A DNA stretch of 64,000 bases from Tyto alba (taxonomy: Eukaryota; Chordata; Aves; Strigiformes; Tytonidae): positions 21,569,936-21,633,935 of the forward strand of contig NW_024881327.1 in NCBI RefSeq assembly GCF_018691265.1. The letters are read 5' to 3'. The notes beneath the pieces are model-generated. The model was not told the DNA's origin and did not search any database. It worked only from the letters and a program-made list of their open reading frames with translations. The position numbers and the translations under genes were made by a program. Shown in pieces: positions 1 through 10,625 of this stretch. The first letter of the stretch is position 1, and each line of letters starts with the position of its first letter.

Positions 1-1079
1 CTTGTCATTTTCTGCTTGTTTCCTAAGTCAAATCTCTGCATTATTATTATTTTTAGCCTAGCGAAACAAACATTTAATCAATGATCAAGAGCTGGGCAAC
101 TAAAGAAATGTCAGGATAACACAAATCCGTATTGTTGCTCTATTAGTTTAATGATTTTGGATTCTGTTTGAATGCTGTATAGCCATTCAAAAGCTATCAT
201 TGTAAGTTATGATTACACTGCTTAGAATTACTTCTGGTGGCACAGGATATATCAGATGGAAGCAGCTAAAAAGAGTAAAGTTAGTAATTAATTGGATGTA
301 TTTTAAAGCAGAAATCTTTCACTGTATTACTTTCAAAAGCTGTTAGGGGCTACTGGGGTGGTTTCCATAAGAAACAGCAAATACACAGCTGAAATTACTT
401 TGATCAAGTGTTGTTATCTGCCAAACATACAGACACAAATCTGCTAAGACTGGGTGCAGCAACAGATGCAGATGCAATATGGACCAGTTTCTTCCATATA
501 TTTCCACATTATGTTTGCTTATTGGAAAAGGTAGAAGGACACATGTGAGAAGTTCCTGTGAAATCTGTCTAGCTATTTGGTAAATTTGTGAGCTATCAGT
601 CCCACAAATTTATTTTGCAAGGGCCATTTTCTTCCACAACAGTTTTGTTTGATGAAGATAAGTTGCTATCACTGATACCACTTGATACCACTAAGTTATA
701 TTCCTAGGCTCGTTCTTCTCTTGTGTTCTTTCTTGAGGCTTGAGCTTCATGGCCAATATTCTCTAGCCCCTTCAAAGGTTTAAATAATATGAATACCTGC
801 TGTGTCATGGAATTTGGGATTTTTTTTCAAGGAGAATGTGGCAGGAAACAAAACACAGACGTGGCCAAGAAATATCTTGTTCACAGAGACCTCCTTTATT
901 AGAATATGCAGTGTTCTGAAAAGCCCTCTGTGAGTCTAAGCCTTTTAACACAAAATTTTCGGGAAAGGTATCTCAAGAATTTCCATAGATTATTGTTTTA
1001 CAGGTACCTCTTTTCACAGAAAAACACCTCAGTTCATTCATGAAGGTAAAAGATTGAAAGAGAGTTGTTAGTTCATTAT
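1..1079. other. AT-rich non-coding DNA, no gene seen
   Basis: No open frame of note, no recognisable exon and no repeat that I can name. The DNA is AT-rich and of mixed composition up to the point where a CR1 element begins. A short open frame starts just before the CR1 and runs through it on the minus strand; it is not a gene. Confidence 0.6.
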
Positions 1080-1560
1080 TTGGGGCCCAACATAAGAAGG
1101 ATATGGACCTGCTTGAGCAAGTCCAGAGGAGGCCATGAAGATGATCAGGGGGCTGGAACACCTCCCCTGTGAGGACAGGCTGAGACAGTTGGGATTGTTC
1201 AGCCTGGACAAGAGAAGGCTCCGGGGAAACCTTATAGCGGCCTTCCAGTGCTTAAAGGGGGCCTACAGGAAAGATGAAGAGGGTATAGTGATAAGATGAG
1301 GGGTAATTGTTTTAAACTGAAAGTGGGTAGATTTAAATTAGATATAAGGAAGAAATTCTTCACTGTGAGGGTGGTGAGACACTGGCCCAGGTTGCCCAGA
1401 GCAGCTGTGGCTGCCCCCTCCCTGGAAGGGTTCAAGGCCAGGTTGGACAGGGCTTTGAGCAACCTGGTCCAGTGAAAAGTGCCCCTGCCCATGTCAGGGG
1501 GGCTGGAACTTGATGATCTTTAATGTCTCTTCCAACCCAAACCATTCTATGATTCTATGG
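1080..1560 (+). mobile_element. CR1 LINE, 5'-truncated 3' end
   Basis: About 480 bp that reads as the 3' end of a chicken-repeat-1 retrotransposon: the last stretch of the reverse transcriptase frame followed by the short 3' UTR. Landmarks seen in order are TGGGGCCCAACATAAGAAGG (1080-1099), CAGCCTGGACAAGAGAAGGC (1201-1220), AGGAAGAAATTCTTCACTGT (near 1348-1367) and AACCCAAACCATTCTATGAT (near 1535-1554), ending in the tandem ATTCTATG tail that marks avian CR1 and stands in for a poly-A. The fragment lacks everything upstream, as is normal for CR1, which is usually copied incompletely from the 3' end. Small deletions and stops break the old reading frame, so it is inactive. The 62- and 86-codon minus-strand frames here are chance openings. 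The subfamily cannot be assigned by eye. Confidence 0.95.
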
Positions 1561-4500
1561 TTCTCTTCTGATTTCTGACATTGAAGAGGACTCCTGTGTT
1601 GTTGTCAAAGAGATTCTCATGTTGTTCATATTTACATTTAGATTATAATTTTGTAATTGTCTGATTTGCATACAGAAGGACAGGAACAATAAGCAATCAG
1701 TCTATAAAAACATGTTGTGTAAAAGTTGATGGCAGCCTTCCTTGTATACACCTTGTTTTCCTTCTCAGTAAGAACATGAACATCACAAACAAACAAATGA
1801 AAAGTCAAGCTGAAATCAAAATGTCTTCAGGACAAATTTGGCAGAAGCTTTTTATCTGAGCTGGAAGACCATGAAATTTAGATGTGAGAAGGCCTTGTCA
1901 GTTGTACCAAATAAAACTTTATTTAAAACCCAGATGAATTTCTAATTCCTAGTTTAAGTAGTACACATCAAGTGTTACACAATTAATTTGTTGATATTGG
2001 ATGGAAATTCTTTAAATAATTAAAGAGCTGTTTTCTTTAGCATAAACAATTATTTGTTTGATGAACTGTCAGGTGACTTTTGTAAAACTGAAAATAATTA
2101 AAATTAATTCATAATCTATAAATGTAGTTTGCATGGTCCTGACTTAGAAATGTAATGTGAACATTCTGGGCAATTTATTTAAGTTTTAGCAGATGAGAAT
2201 GGATAGAACCATAGAAATATTTTCCATGAGAATGTGTTTTTCAGAAGTTTATGCTTTTGATTTATGCTTAACTTTATGGTGATGGTTTTGATTCTACACA
2301 ATTAAAACTGTATTTTTGTATCAGAATTAACAAACTTTTTCAAAAGGTCACTTCCAAATGGTCATCTCACAGTGACTGGACAGAAGCAATTGTATCAACA
2401 GTGTATGAATTTTAGTTTCATTTTACTTGCTTCTAGAAAACATATCAGTGAGTGGTTTGTGTATTGTTTTTCCATTTTATAATGAATATGTGTTAATAAG
2501 ATCATTGGGAAGGCTGGACAACCGGTGACTTATAAGAGTCTAAATAAATTGACATGTATTTCTTTTTTCCTGATTATTTAAGACACTTTGAATATTTCTC
2601 ATGCTTTGTATTATATTGAGAGCTGGGTCAAGTGTCATCTGACTTGAAATTGAATCACTTTCCCTAAATTCATTTGAACTTAGCATCAACAGCAATGCCA
2701 ATTGCCTCCAGATGAGGTTCTGTTTCAGAACTGGATTCTGAGGAATCTTTTTCTGGAAAACGGTCCATATAGAATGACACACATAAATCTAAATTAAGTA
2801 AAACAGTACCTTTATCCTGTTTCTGATGCCTGCTTCTAGGGCAATAACAATATTGCACTTAGTTTTAGTGGGGATCCTCTAAAAGTGAGTTTCTAGACTG
2901 AGTGAAATACTCAAGCTAGAAATTGAAGAATTACAGCATAGTGCCTATTTCCAGAACTGTAATTCATAAGCTAGATGTCTCTAGGAAACAGGTACACTCC
3001 ACCAACAGATCTGAGTACAAGGTTTACAATACCTTAGGCTAAACAGGCAACAGAAAATTCTGAAGAGAAATACTCAGGAAATTCTCCCTCTACCTTTAAG
3101 CACCTAAACCAAGGTCTCAATGAGGTGCTTTGTGAAACTTGTATGCATAACCCATAACCACTTTTGAAACAGATGAGAAAGCAAAAAAATCATATTTGTC
3201 TAATCCTTACAGGCCTGGGGCTTATAAACATTCCATGTTGATAGCTTCACATACGCCCAAGCAAATTAAACAAAGCTTATATCTGCTGGAGACATAGATC
3301 TTCAGACCTGTTAAAATCTACGTGGAGAGAAAGAGACCATTGGAACGGAGTCCTTTGCCTATGGTCTGGATCAATGAACTTTCAAATTTCATTAGTGAAA
3401 ACATAGATTGTTTACAAAATTCCAGAGTACTGGAGGTCTTTATTCAGCTCATTTTCTTATTCTGAACAGCAGAAAGAAAAATTAAATATGTAACAAGTAA
3501 AAAGTCCCAAACTATCAACAGCAAATTCAATAGAAATTTTAAAATCTTAGTTGTCAAAGATTTTGATGCCTAAAATAAAGTGTTCATATTTATTTTTGTG
3601 ACATTGAAGAAAAGCTGTAGTAACTTTCATTTATGTTTTCTTGTTTAATTACCTGCGGTAATTTTATGCCTTGACTGTTTTTGAATTGCCACACATATAG
3701 GAATATTTTCCATGGGTTTTATTTATAACTTTTGGACACAGAGTAGATGTAACCAAGATACAGAGAAATTAGAAGAGAAAAATAAAACTTTAGACCAATG
3801 AGATAAATACCTGTTGTCTCTTTCTGTAACGATCATTGTATCAGGACTGATAGCTACTTGGAGTTAACCTTTCATATCTAAATTCCATATTTTTCTTTTA
3901 CTGTCTGAAAAGTAACCCTTGGACTGCTGAAAATTGGTCTGGGAAAGTGACCTCCAGACCTGAACTTTTAGAGGACAGTTACAAGACCTGATAAGAAGAG
4001 AAGAGGCATTGTCAGTCAATCTGGTACATATTTTTGATTTTATAAATTGTATGTTATTTATATCATGTGATTATTAATACATGTAAGATACACATGTATT
4101 TATAAATATTCATAAGTACACTTTAAATAATATAGATGCAGAACAAGTAGCATATTCTATTATCAATATACTAATATACGTACATATATGCAATTTGTAT
4201 TCTATTTTATCACGTCATCACAAGAACCTACTTGACTGATCTATTGATGATATTATCTATCTGTATTTAGGCATATATTTTTGTGCCTTTCTTATTGCAA
4301 ACAAAACCCGTGTGAACCATCTACAACTTTCTGTTATTAAAGGGTATAGCGTTTTATAGTACTTTTTTGTGTAGATATTTTTCCCAGCTGAAACTTTGAC
4401 ATTTGTACCTTCACAAAATCACCAGGACAGGTGATAAGCACTGCTCTGAAATAGCTCAGAGAAGCTGTTTGGAAGGTTCCCAAGAAGACAGACATCATGT

Positions 4501-6358
4501 GGTGGCCAAATGAGCATTTTGACATCAGTTGTTAGCTCACTTCGGAAACAGCTAAGAAGAAGCCAAAGAGTTGGCTAAGTTGTACTCTTTCCAGTATGAG
4601 CTGAAGGATGATGCAAAGTAAATGTAGACCTTCCTTTGAAAATCAATTCTGATCTTTTAAAGGAAAACACATTTTTCTACACAGCTTAATATAGCAGTTT
4701 ACTGGTAAATGTTTTTGTTCTGTAAAATCTCTTTTTGAAACATTGGCAAATCAAGTCCGTAACATAAAACACTTAATATTAAGGATCAGTAAGAGAGTTT
4801 AGGGAGAGAAACTTGAAAGACATCCAGTATGAACTGAAGTTTGGTTTTGCATGATCAAGTCTTAAGACTGTTAGTTCTTTGTTGAAAGTATTGCTGCTTC
4901 CTTTAGTGCAATATTGCAGTAGTTCAAGTTTTGCCATAGTGCTTATAGACTTCAAACCATCCAAGGTTCTCTCCACTGCAATGTAGCAACATGCAATTCA
5001 CTATCAAAATAAAACATCACCCTTCGAAAAGTTCCCAGATTAAAATGAAAAGGATGGAAAAGAGATGGATTAGAGATTGAAGGACAGCGTTCAAAGCACA
5101 AATCTTTGTATTTTCAAATGCCTAGTATTAAAGCTTTTAAGAATAACTAAGAATATAAGTTTTAATGAAGATGATATTTTAAGAAAATGAAGATATTAAA
5201 GAAAAATGATGACACTGGGAAAAAGAGACCAGATTTTTTTCTTGTTCCCATATGCTCTCTTGGAAACATAAGCCACTTCATAATGTTTCAGTTCCCTTTT
5301 TGTGTACTTTTAAAAGTTGATGCCGCAAATATTCAAAAGGCTATTTTGAATGTGCCTGCTATGGTCAAAGCACGTCACATTGCAATTAATGTTTAGTGCT
5401 GGCTAATTTTAGAATTTTTTATTACCTGAATATTCCTCAGAATTAAATGTATATGGAAAAACTAGCAAATAGAAAGTCATACACATGTTCCAAAAAATAG
5501 TAATGGAAAATATTTTGTGTTATTCACCCCTTCCTAATGAAGAGAAATACACCATGTAAATTCTTCATGATGAAAGGAAATCTAAAAGGTATATTATCTT
5601 TATTTCTGAAATTCACATTTTATCCTCTGGACTATCAGTTCCTTTGGGAAATCATGTAATTTTAAAATTTATATAGGATTTTTTGAAAGTATGTTAGAGA
5701 AAATAATAAGAGAAAAATCAGTATTTATAAAATGGCAGGCCTAAAAAAAATTAATGGAACTTTAAAGGAAAACAGGTTTTATATAAACCTTCCCTATGTA
5801 GCTTAGCTTTTGTATTTACATAGATGATGATACTCAAAGAAAGAATATAGACAAACCACACATTCATCCTGATAATTTGCCTTGCAACAGTTACATATCC
5901 AAACATAATTCCTTGGACACTGACATCTGTTTTTCAAGATGAACATTAATTATTTATAGACTGAAGCTGTGAAATCAAACTAAACCATAGGCTTTCACAA
6001 AATGTCTTTCTAATATGGCTGAAGTATTTCATGCATGTTTGCACCAAAAGTGTTTATAATAAAGAGCCATAGGCAAGATTAAAAGTATATTTTCCCTAAA
6101 TTGGGGATTTAAAAGTTAACCATAACACCCTTTTCTTTCCTATTATCTGTTAAGGTGAAGATGTTTTCATATTGGTCACTAGTTTTCAATGTTTTTTATA
6201 AGGAATTCATTTAGAGCAGGTTGAATCCTGTAAAATGACTTTCATAAAAACTCTTTTAAATTGAAAGTCAAATACATCACAGCTCCAATTTTTTATCTCC
6301 TATTTGTTTGTGTGGTGAAATCTATTTGCATTTCACAACACTTGAGTCAGAAACTTTG
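1561..6358. other. AT-rich non-coding DNA, no gene seen
   Basis: Roughly 4.8 kb without a recognisable gene or repeat. Around 4020-4200 the DNA is very AT-rich with short palindromic stretches such as ATACATGT...ACATGTAT. A few frames of 60-80 codons occur at 2540-2858, 4337-4525, 4779-4976 and 5187-5396. Their predicted products have no domain I recognise and fit random openings. Confidence 0.5.
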
Positions 6359-6496
6359 CTGGGTGTCTTGGGTTTGAGTGAGTGGTCGGTTTTCTTTTTT
6401 GGTAGCAGGGGAGGGGGCTACAGGGGTGGCCCCCTGTGAGAAGCTTCTCAAAGCTTCCCAGCTCCAAGTCAGCTCCACCTCTGCACCAAGGCCAAA

Positions 6497-6530
6497 CCAA
6501 TCAGCTGCGCCTCTGTGATAACGTATATAA
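6497..6530 (+). promoter_or_regulatory. LTR promoter: CCAAT box and TATA box
   Basis: CCAAT (6497-6501) is followed 22 bases later by TATATAA (6524-6530). The same CCAAT is kept in the other two copies of this LTR, while their TATA has decayed to a TTTAAG-like form. Of the three copies, this one has the best-looking core promoter. Activity is not shown by sequence. Confidence 0.6.
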
Positions 6531-6545
6531 GAAGGGACGTGGTGA

Positions 6546-6583
6546 GGAGGAGTCGGACTTGGGAGGAGGAGTCGGACTTGGGA
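6546..6583 (+). repeat. 19-bp tandem duplication inside the LTR leader
   Basis: The unit GGAGGAGTCGGACTTGGGA occurs twice without interruption (6546-6564 and 6565-6583), then begins a third time before diverging. The sister LTRs at 20.6 kb and 42.3 kb have a single version, so the duplication is specific to this copy or its source element. Confidence 0.85.
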
Positions 6584-6874
6584 GGAGGAGTTATGGCAGC
6601 TGCATGAACACCAAGGTCAGAGGAGGAACGGAGGAAGAAAGGAAGGGGGAGATGTGTCAGAGCAGAGACCCACTTGTATCCTGTGGTGAGACAGCAGGGC
6701 AGCCTCCCCCTGCCACCCATGAAGATCTACGGTGGAGCAGAGACTTATTTATGGCCTGTGACGTGCTTCACATGGACAACTAAAGTGTCTATGTCCAAAG
6801 GAGGCTCAGGATTTGTCAGAAAAAACAGTCCCTGCTTTTGTAGGTCGGTGCTGGAAGGACTGCAGCGTGCGAGG

Positions 6875-7012
6875 GTGTCCCACAATGGAGCAGCTCGGGA
6901 AGGGCTGCAGCCCGTAGGAGGGACTCCAGCTGGAGAAACTTGGTGTCCCACGATGGAGCAGTGTAAGGAAACACTGTAGCCCATGGGAGGGACTTTTGTC
7001 GGAGAAAGTTTG
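6875..7012 (+). repeat. Two about 70-bp degenerate tandem units inside the LTR
   Basis: Units at 6875-6942 and 6943-7012 both start GTGTCCCAC and share ATGGAGCAG, then AGCCC, then GGAGGGACT, and end GGAGAAA-TTG. A further partial unit carrying ATGGAGCAGGGGAAG follows at about 7042. The equivalent units are present in the other copies (for example 42798-42865 and 42866-42934), so this array belongs to the family, not to one insertion. Confidence 0.8.
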
Positions 7013-7268
7013 TGGAGGACTGTCTCCTGTGAGAGTGGGACCATGATGGAGCAGGGGAAGAATTTCCAGAAGCTCCCCTCAACAAAGATGGAAGAAGCAG
7101 CAGCACTGAATGTACCCCCCATTCCCTGCCCCTGTGCCGTTGTGGTGAGGAGGAAGAGATACGGGGAGATGAGCCTGGGAAGAAGGGAGGGGTGGGGGGA
7201 AGGTGTTCTCAAGATGTGGCACTGCTTCTCACTGTCCCACTCTGTTAATTGCTGTTGTTAGTGTCTGT

Positions 7269-7274
7269 AATAAA
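7269..7274 (+). terminator. LTR polyadenylation signal AATAAA
   Basis: AATAAA sits about 740 bases after the TATA box and is followed by a T-rich tract (7280-7290). This places the R/U5 boundary shortly downstream. The same signal occurs at the matching position of the 42.3-kb copy. Confidence 0.6.
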
Positions 7275-7470
7275 TCTGTTGTTTTTTTCTTCCCCTAATG
7301 AGTCTGCCTTTTGCTCTGACCATAAAGGGTGATTTGCACCTCCCAGTCCTAACTCAAATCTCAAGCCTGGCTTATTTGTCCCTTCTCACTTCCCATTGCT
7401 GATGGGGAAGGGGAGAGTGAGCAGCTGTGTGGTGCTCAGCTGCCCTCTCAGCTCAAACCACAACACTGAC

Positions 7471-10469
7471 TAAGAGCTGAACAGTAAAAACAGACAAGAC
7501 GTTACAAAAGCCCGATAGACATTGCAGCAGCTAGAGATCAAATTGATCTGAGTAAGATAAAAAAATACAAATCCTTCTGATTTTAAAAAATTATCTTCCG
7601 TCTTAATCTTCCACAACGGGGTTCAAGCTCTTATCTTTGACTTGAAGGTAAATGAGATATGGTGCAATTCAGAACTCTGAACTGTGAGGTCAAGATACTT
7701 AACCTTGAGATTACCAAGAGGATAATCAAGTACTTCTGAATGAGGCTGGCAAGACTGACACCTGGCCTGTGCTAAGCAGATGGAATCTGGGGAGAACATT
7801 ATTTCAGAAATATTTATAAAACAACAGGAGAGTGAATGGTGCTGCAAGTGAGATGTTAAAATAGTATTATCACAGAAAATGTATTCAGATAAGACTGAGG
7901 AGCAACTTAAACTGTCAATGACTTGTGAAGGGGTCATTGCCAGGAAAAAATAAAAAACAAGCAAACCACAAAACAAAACAAAGAGTTGTATTTATTCTTA
8001 GGGAGGAAAAGGTGACAGACATTCCCAGTACGTGAAGTAGGCAATTAATCTTTGGTTTCTGTTAGGCGCCACCATTACTGGCAGGCTATCAAGTACAAAG
8101 AGAGAAGGTCAGAACTCTCCTTAAGAAGGAGTTCTGTCTAGGTTTAATCACACTGGTAGCTACAGAGCCCCACATGATTGCAGGAGCATATCAGGAGGAG
8201 AAAAGGGGAAAAGGGGCAAATTAGTAATTGCAAAAAATATTTGCTATGAATTTGTCCCTTTCCATCTATTTTATGAACTGTTCTCTTTTTTATTTATATG
8301 TATTTGTTATTTTGACTGCTTACTGGGTAGCACATATAGAAAAGGTCAGAATTCCTCTGAAGAAAATTTCTGTGCAACATAAGTAGAAAACTTTTCTTCC
8401 CAAGTCACAAGACTCAATCTTTATAAATGAAGAATGACAAGGATCAGGGTATAAACAACATCTCCAGAAACAGAGCTGTGTTTATCACCAGCTACTCTTT
8501 ATACCTGTTTAGGAGAACTGATAGTTCTCAGGTCTAGAGTCTTCTTTTTTGATCTGTGCTTAGTGGTAGAAAAATGGCACACTTCTCTTTTTTGCTCTTC
8601 CCCCGTTTGGTAAGGTTATTCCTTCACAAAGCAGAACAGGTGAATATTTCTGATTTGTTTTGGTATGAAGGCAGGCCAATTACCTTAAACCAACAGTCTG
8701 AACTAGTGTGACTGACTTTGCATGGAAGGTGGTCAAAATCCCCTCATTTCCTACTGCACTACCCAAGATCTGTGAAGAGGCTAGTTTCTGGGGCTAGTAA
8801 TATTTTTAACCACTCCAGCTGGATTTGAAAGAGGGTCTCTTGCCACATGCCTAGCTAAAGGAAGTTCAGCCCTCAGAGAAAATATTTCCAAAGTTATTTC
8901 TTTATACAGAAAGTATTTTTTTAACCCTGATGAATCCTGATTTTTTAAATCCTGATGAATAATAAAATCAGTTAAAAAATGTTAGTTCTTTATTCCTTCT
9001 TTGTGATCATTTTTATATAATACTCAGAACTAAATTAGCATTGGTGACATGGTTCTATATGTCCAGCAAATACGAAATTACTAAATGTGTTCATATTACA
9101 GCAAAATTGATCAACACTGCAGATCTGAAGGAGAGCTTGCTGCCTATGTTGTGTTTGGAGAACATTTGTCCTATAGTGGAAAATCAGAAGTTTTTCTTGA
9201 GCATTGTTGTTCAATGTCTCATTAAACTTGTAGTTTTCTGCTAAACTGAGTAATCAGTTTGAATACTGAAAGCCTATTCATCACATTAAAAGTTACATTA
9301 TGTTTGGGGGAAACAGACTGTATTCCATTTAGAAGTAAGATTTCTCATCTAAGGAATAAATCAATTTCAGGTTTTTAGCATCTGTGAAGGTAAACTTTCA
9401 AAGCATACAGAACTGTACTAATCATCTCGAATATCAGACTACAAAAATAAACATTAAATTCACTTTTATTTTGAAAATTCTTTGTCATTATCTAACCCAA
9501 CAATTTTATTCATGGGAAATTAATTGCTCATTTAAAGATAAAATACTCACTCATTTCGCATTTAGAACATATTTTCCTTAGCAGAAAAGCTTCCAAAATA
9601 GTGTGGAGTCAGGTGAATAGCACATGATTTAAAGGGACATTGCCTGGTTTTCTAAATATATATGCTTAAAGGTTTCAAAAAATTATAGGAGAAGTCTTTT
9701 AAGCACTACCAATTCTTCTTCATTAAACATATATTTTGATAACTATTTATCTCCAATAGTATATTTTCCTTATGTTCAAATTAGTATACAAATCTTTAAC
9801 AGGATCACAGACTCAGTTGACAATTCAGTCCTAGATGTGTGCTGAATTGATTGGCACAACTCTACTAGTATCTTTGATTTAGTTTTAAAAAGAAAGAGCC
9901 AGGTATGTTCGTGTTATGGAAGATCAGGAAGAGAATGTAATTACTTGTTGCAAAGACAATGTCAGTGTTTTGTAAGGACAGTTTTTAATGACCAGAGACA
10001 GTTTTAATGGATATAGAATACACATGTGAAAACATAGTACTTCATGTAAGTTAAGATAATAAACAGAATCAGAAACTAGAACTAAATTAAACATTATAAA
10101 GAATAGGAAAAGGACCCTTTCACATGAGCACAAAAGCATTTCCAGTTAATCAAGTTCTGACTACCGTGGAAAAATGTTGTAATCCAGGGAAAATGGATCT
10201 TTACACAAGGACCAGTCTGGCACAAATACATTCCACTGGTATTAATAAATTTGTATAGAATGCATTGTAAAACCAGAAATTTGTTGCAGTGAAGCAAATA
10301 ACAAACTGTGTATCTGCAAGTATTAGCTTAGTTTTAAAATTAAGTGTTATTTTCCATGTCTGTGTCCCTTTTATGACTGCTTTCTGTCAACATTCCAGTA
10401 ATAAAATTTATTCCGTGAGAATAATCACAGAAAATGAGTCAGCTTTTACACAGCCTCCTTCACAAGAAA
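7471..10469. other. AT-rich non-coding DNA, no gene seen
   Basis: No gene or nameable repeat. Small structures seen are an imperfect hairpin at 8111-8135 (AGAACTC...GTTCT arms) and a local duplication of CCTGATGAAT at 8926-8935 and 8951-8960. The 117-codon minus-strand frame at 7623-7976 is rich in Ser, Cys and Leu, has no recognisable domain and no splice context; I treat it as chance. Confidence 0.5.
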
Positions 10470-10625
10470 ATCCCAAAGCTCTTCATAACTCTTTTGGGAA
10501 CCAGAGCAGAATTTTATTCCTATTTTACAGTAACAAAAATCGAAACTGGGGAGTCAAATGACTTACGTAGTGTTACTTAACGAGTTTGTGGTTATTCCTG
10601 TAATAGATTCCAGAGGTTACAAATA
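10470..10625 (+). mobile_element. Ancient MIR/L2-like repeat fragment
   Basis: The stretch follows, in order, the conserved tail shared by MIR SINEs and L2 LINEs: TCCCAAAGCTCTTCATAACT, then TTTATTCCTATTTTACAGTA, then GAAACTGGGGAGTCAAATGA, a CTTACGTAGTGTTACTTAAC variant, and GATTCCAGAGGT. In the family this reads roughly as 'fraction of cells to ... CCCCATTTTACAG ... GAAACTGAGG ... AAGTGACTTGCCC'. Divergence is high, as expected for an insertion predating birds. The 90-codon open frame across it is chance. Assigned from memory of the consensus; MIR and L2 cannot be separated by eye. Confidence 0.55.

Larger units (their letters stand above)
6364..7465 (+). mobile_element. Solo LTR, endogenous retrovirus family A, copy 1
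   Basis: A 1.1-kb long terminal repeat beginning TGTCTTGGGTTTGAG and ending CTCAAACCACAACA, so the ends are TG...CA. It aligns by eye over its whole length with copies at 20624-21696 (inverted) and 42334-43385. Promoter parts are visible: CCAAT at 6497-6501 and TATATAA at 6524-6530. A polyadenylation signal AATAAA lies at 7269-7274, followed by a T-rich stretch, so U3 is short and R unusually long. There is no primer-binding site or gag/pol/env next to it, so it is a solo LTR left by recombination. The flanking 5-mers CTGGG (6359-6363) and CTGAC (7466-7470) match at three positions, a decayed target duplication at best. A 19-bp unit is tandemly duplicated at 6546-6583 in this copy only. Open frames in both strands here are by-products of its GC-rich, repeated sequence. 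Confidence 0.9.

Noticed and set aside
1232..1492. 86-codon minus-strand frame in the CR1
   Set aside because: Antisense to the LINE 3' end; a known by-product of CR1 composition.
6745..7212. 155-codon minus-strand frame at the first LTR
   Set aside because: Antisense to LTR copy 1 and caused by its GC-rich tandem units.
6359..7470. Target duplication for LTR copy 1
   Set aside because: CTGGG and CTGAC match at only three of five bases, so I did not annotate them as a duplication.
7623..7976. 117-codon minus-strand frame
   Set aside because: No recognisable domain, Ser/Cys/Leu-rich, no splice or promoter context.
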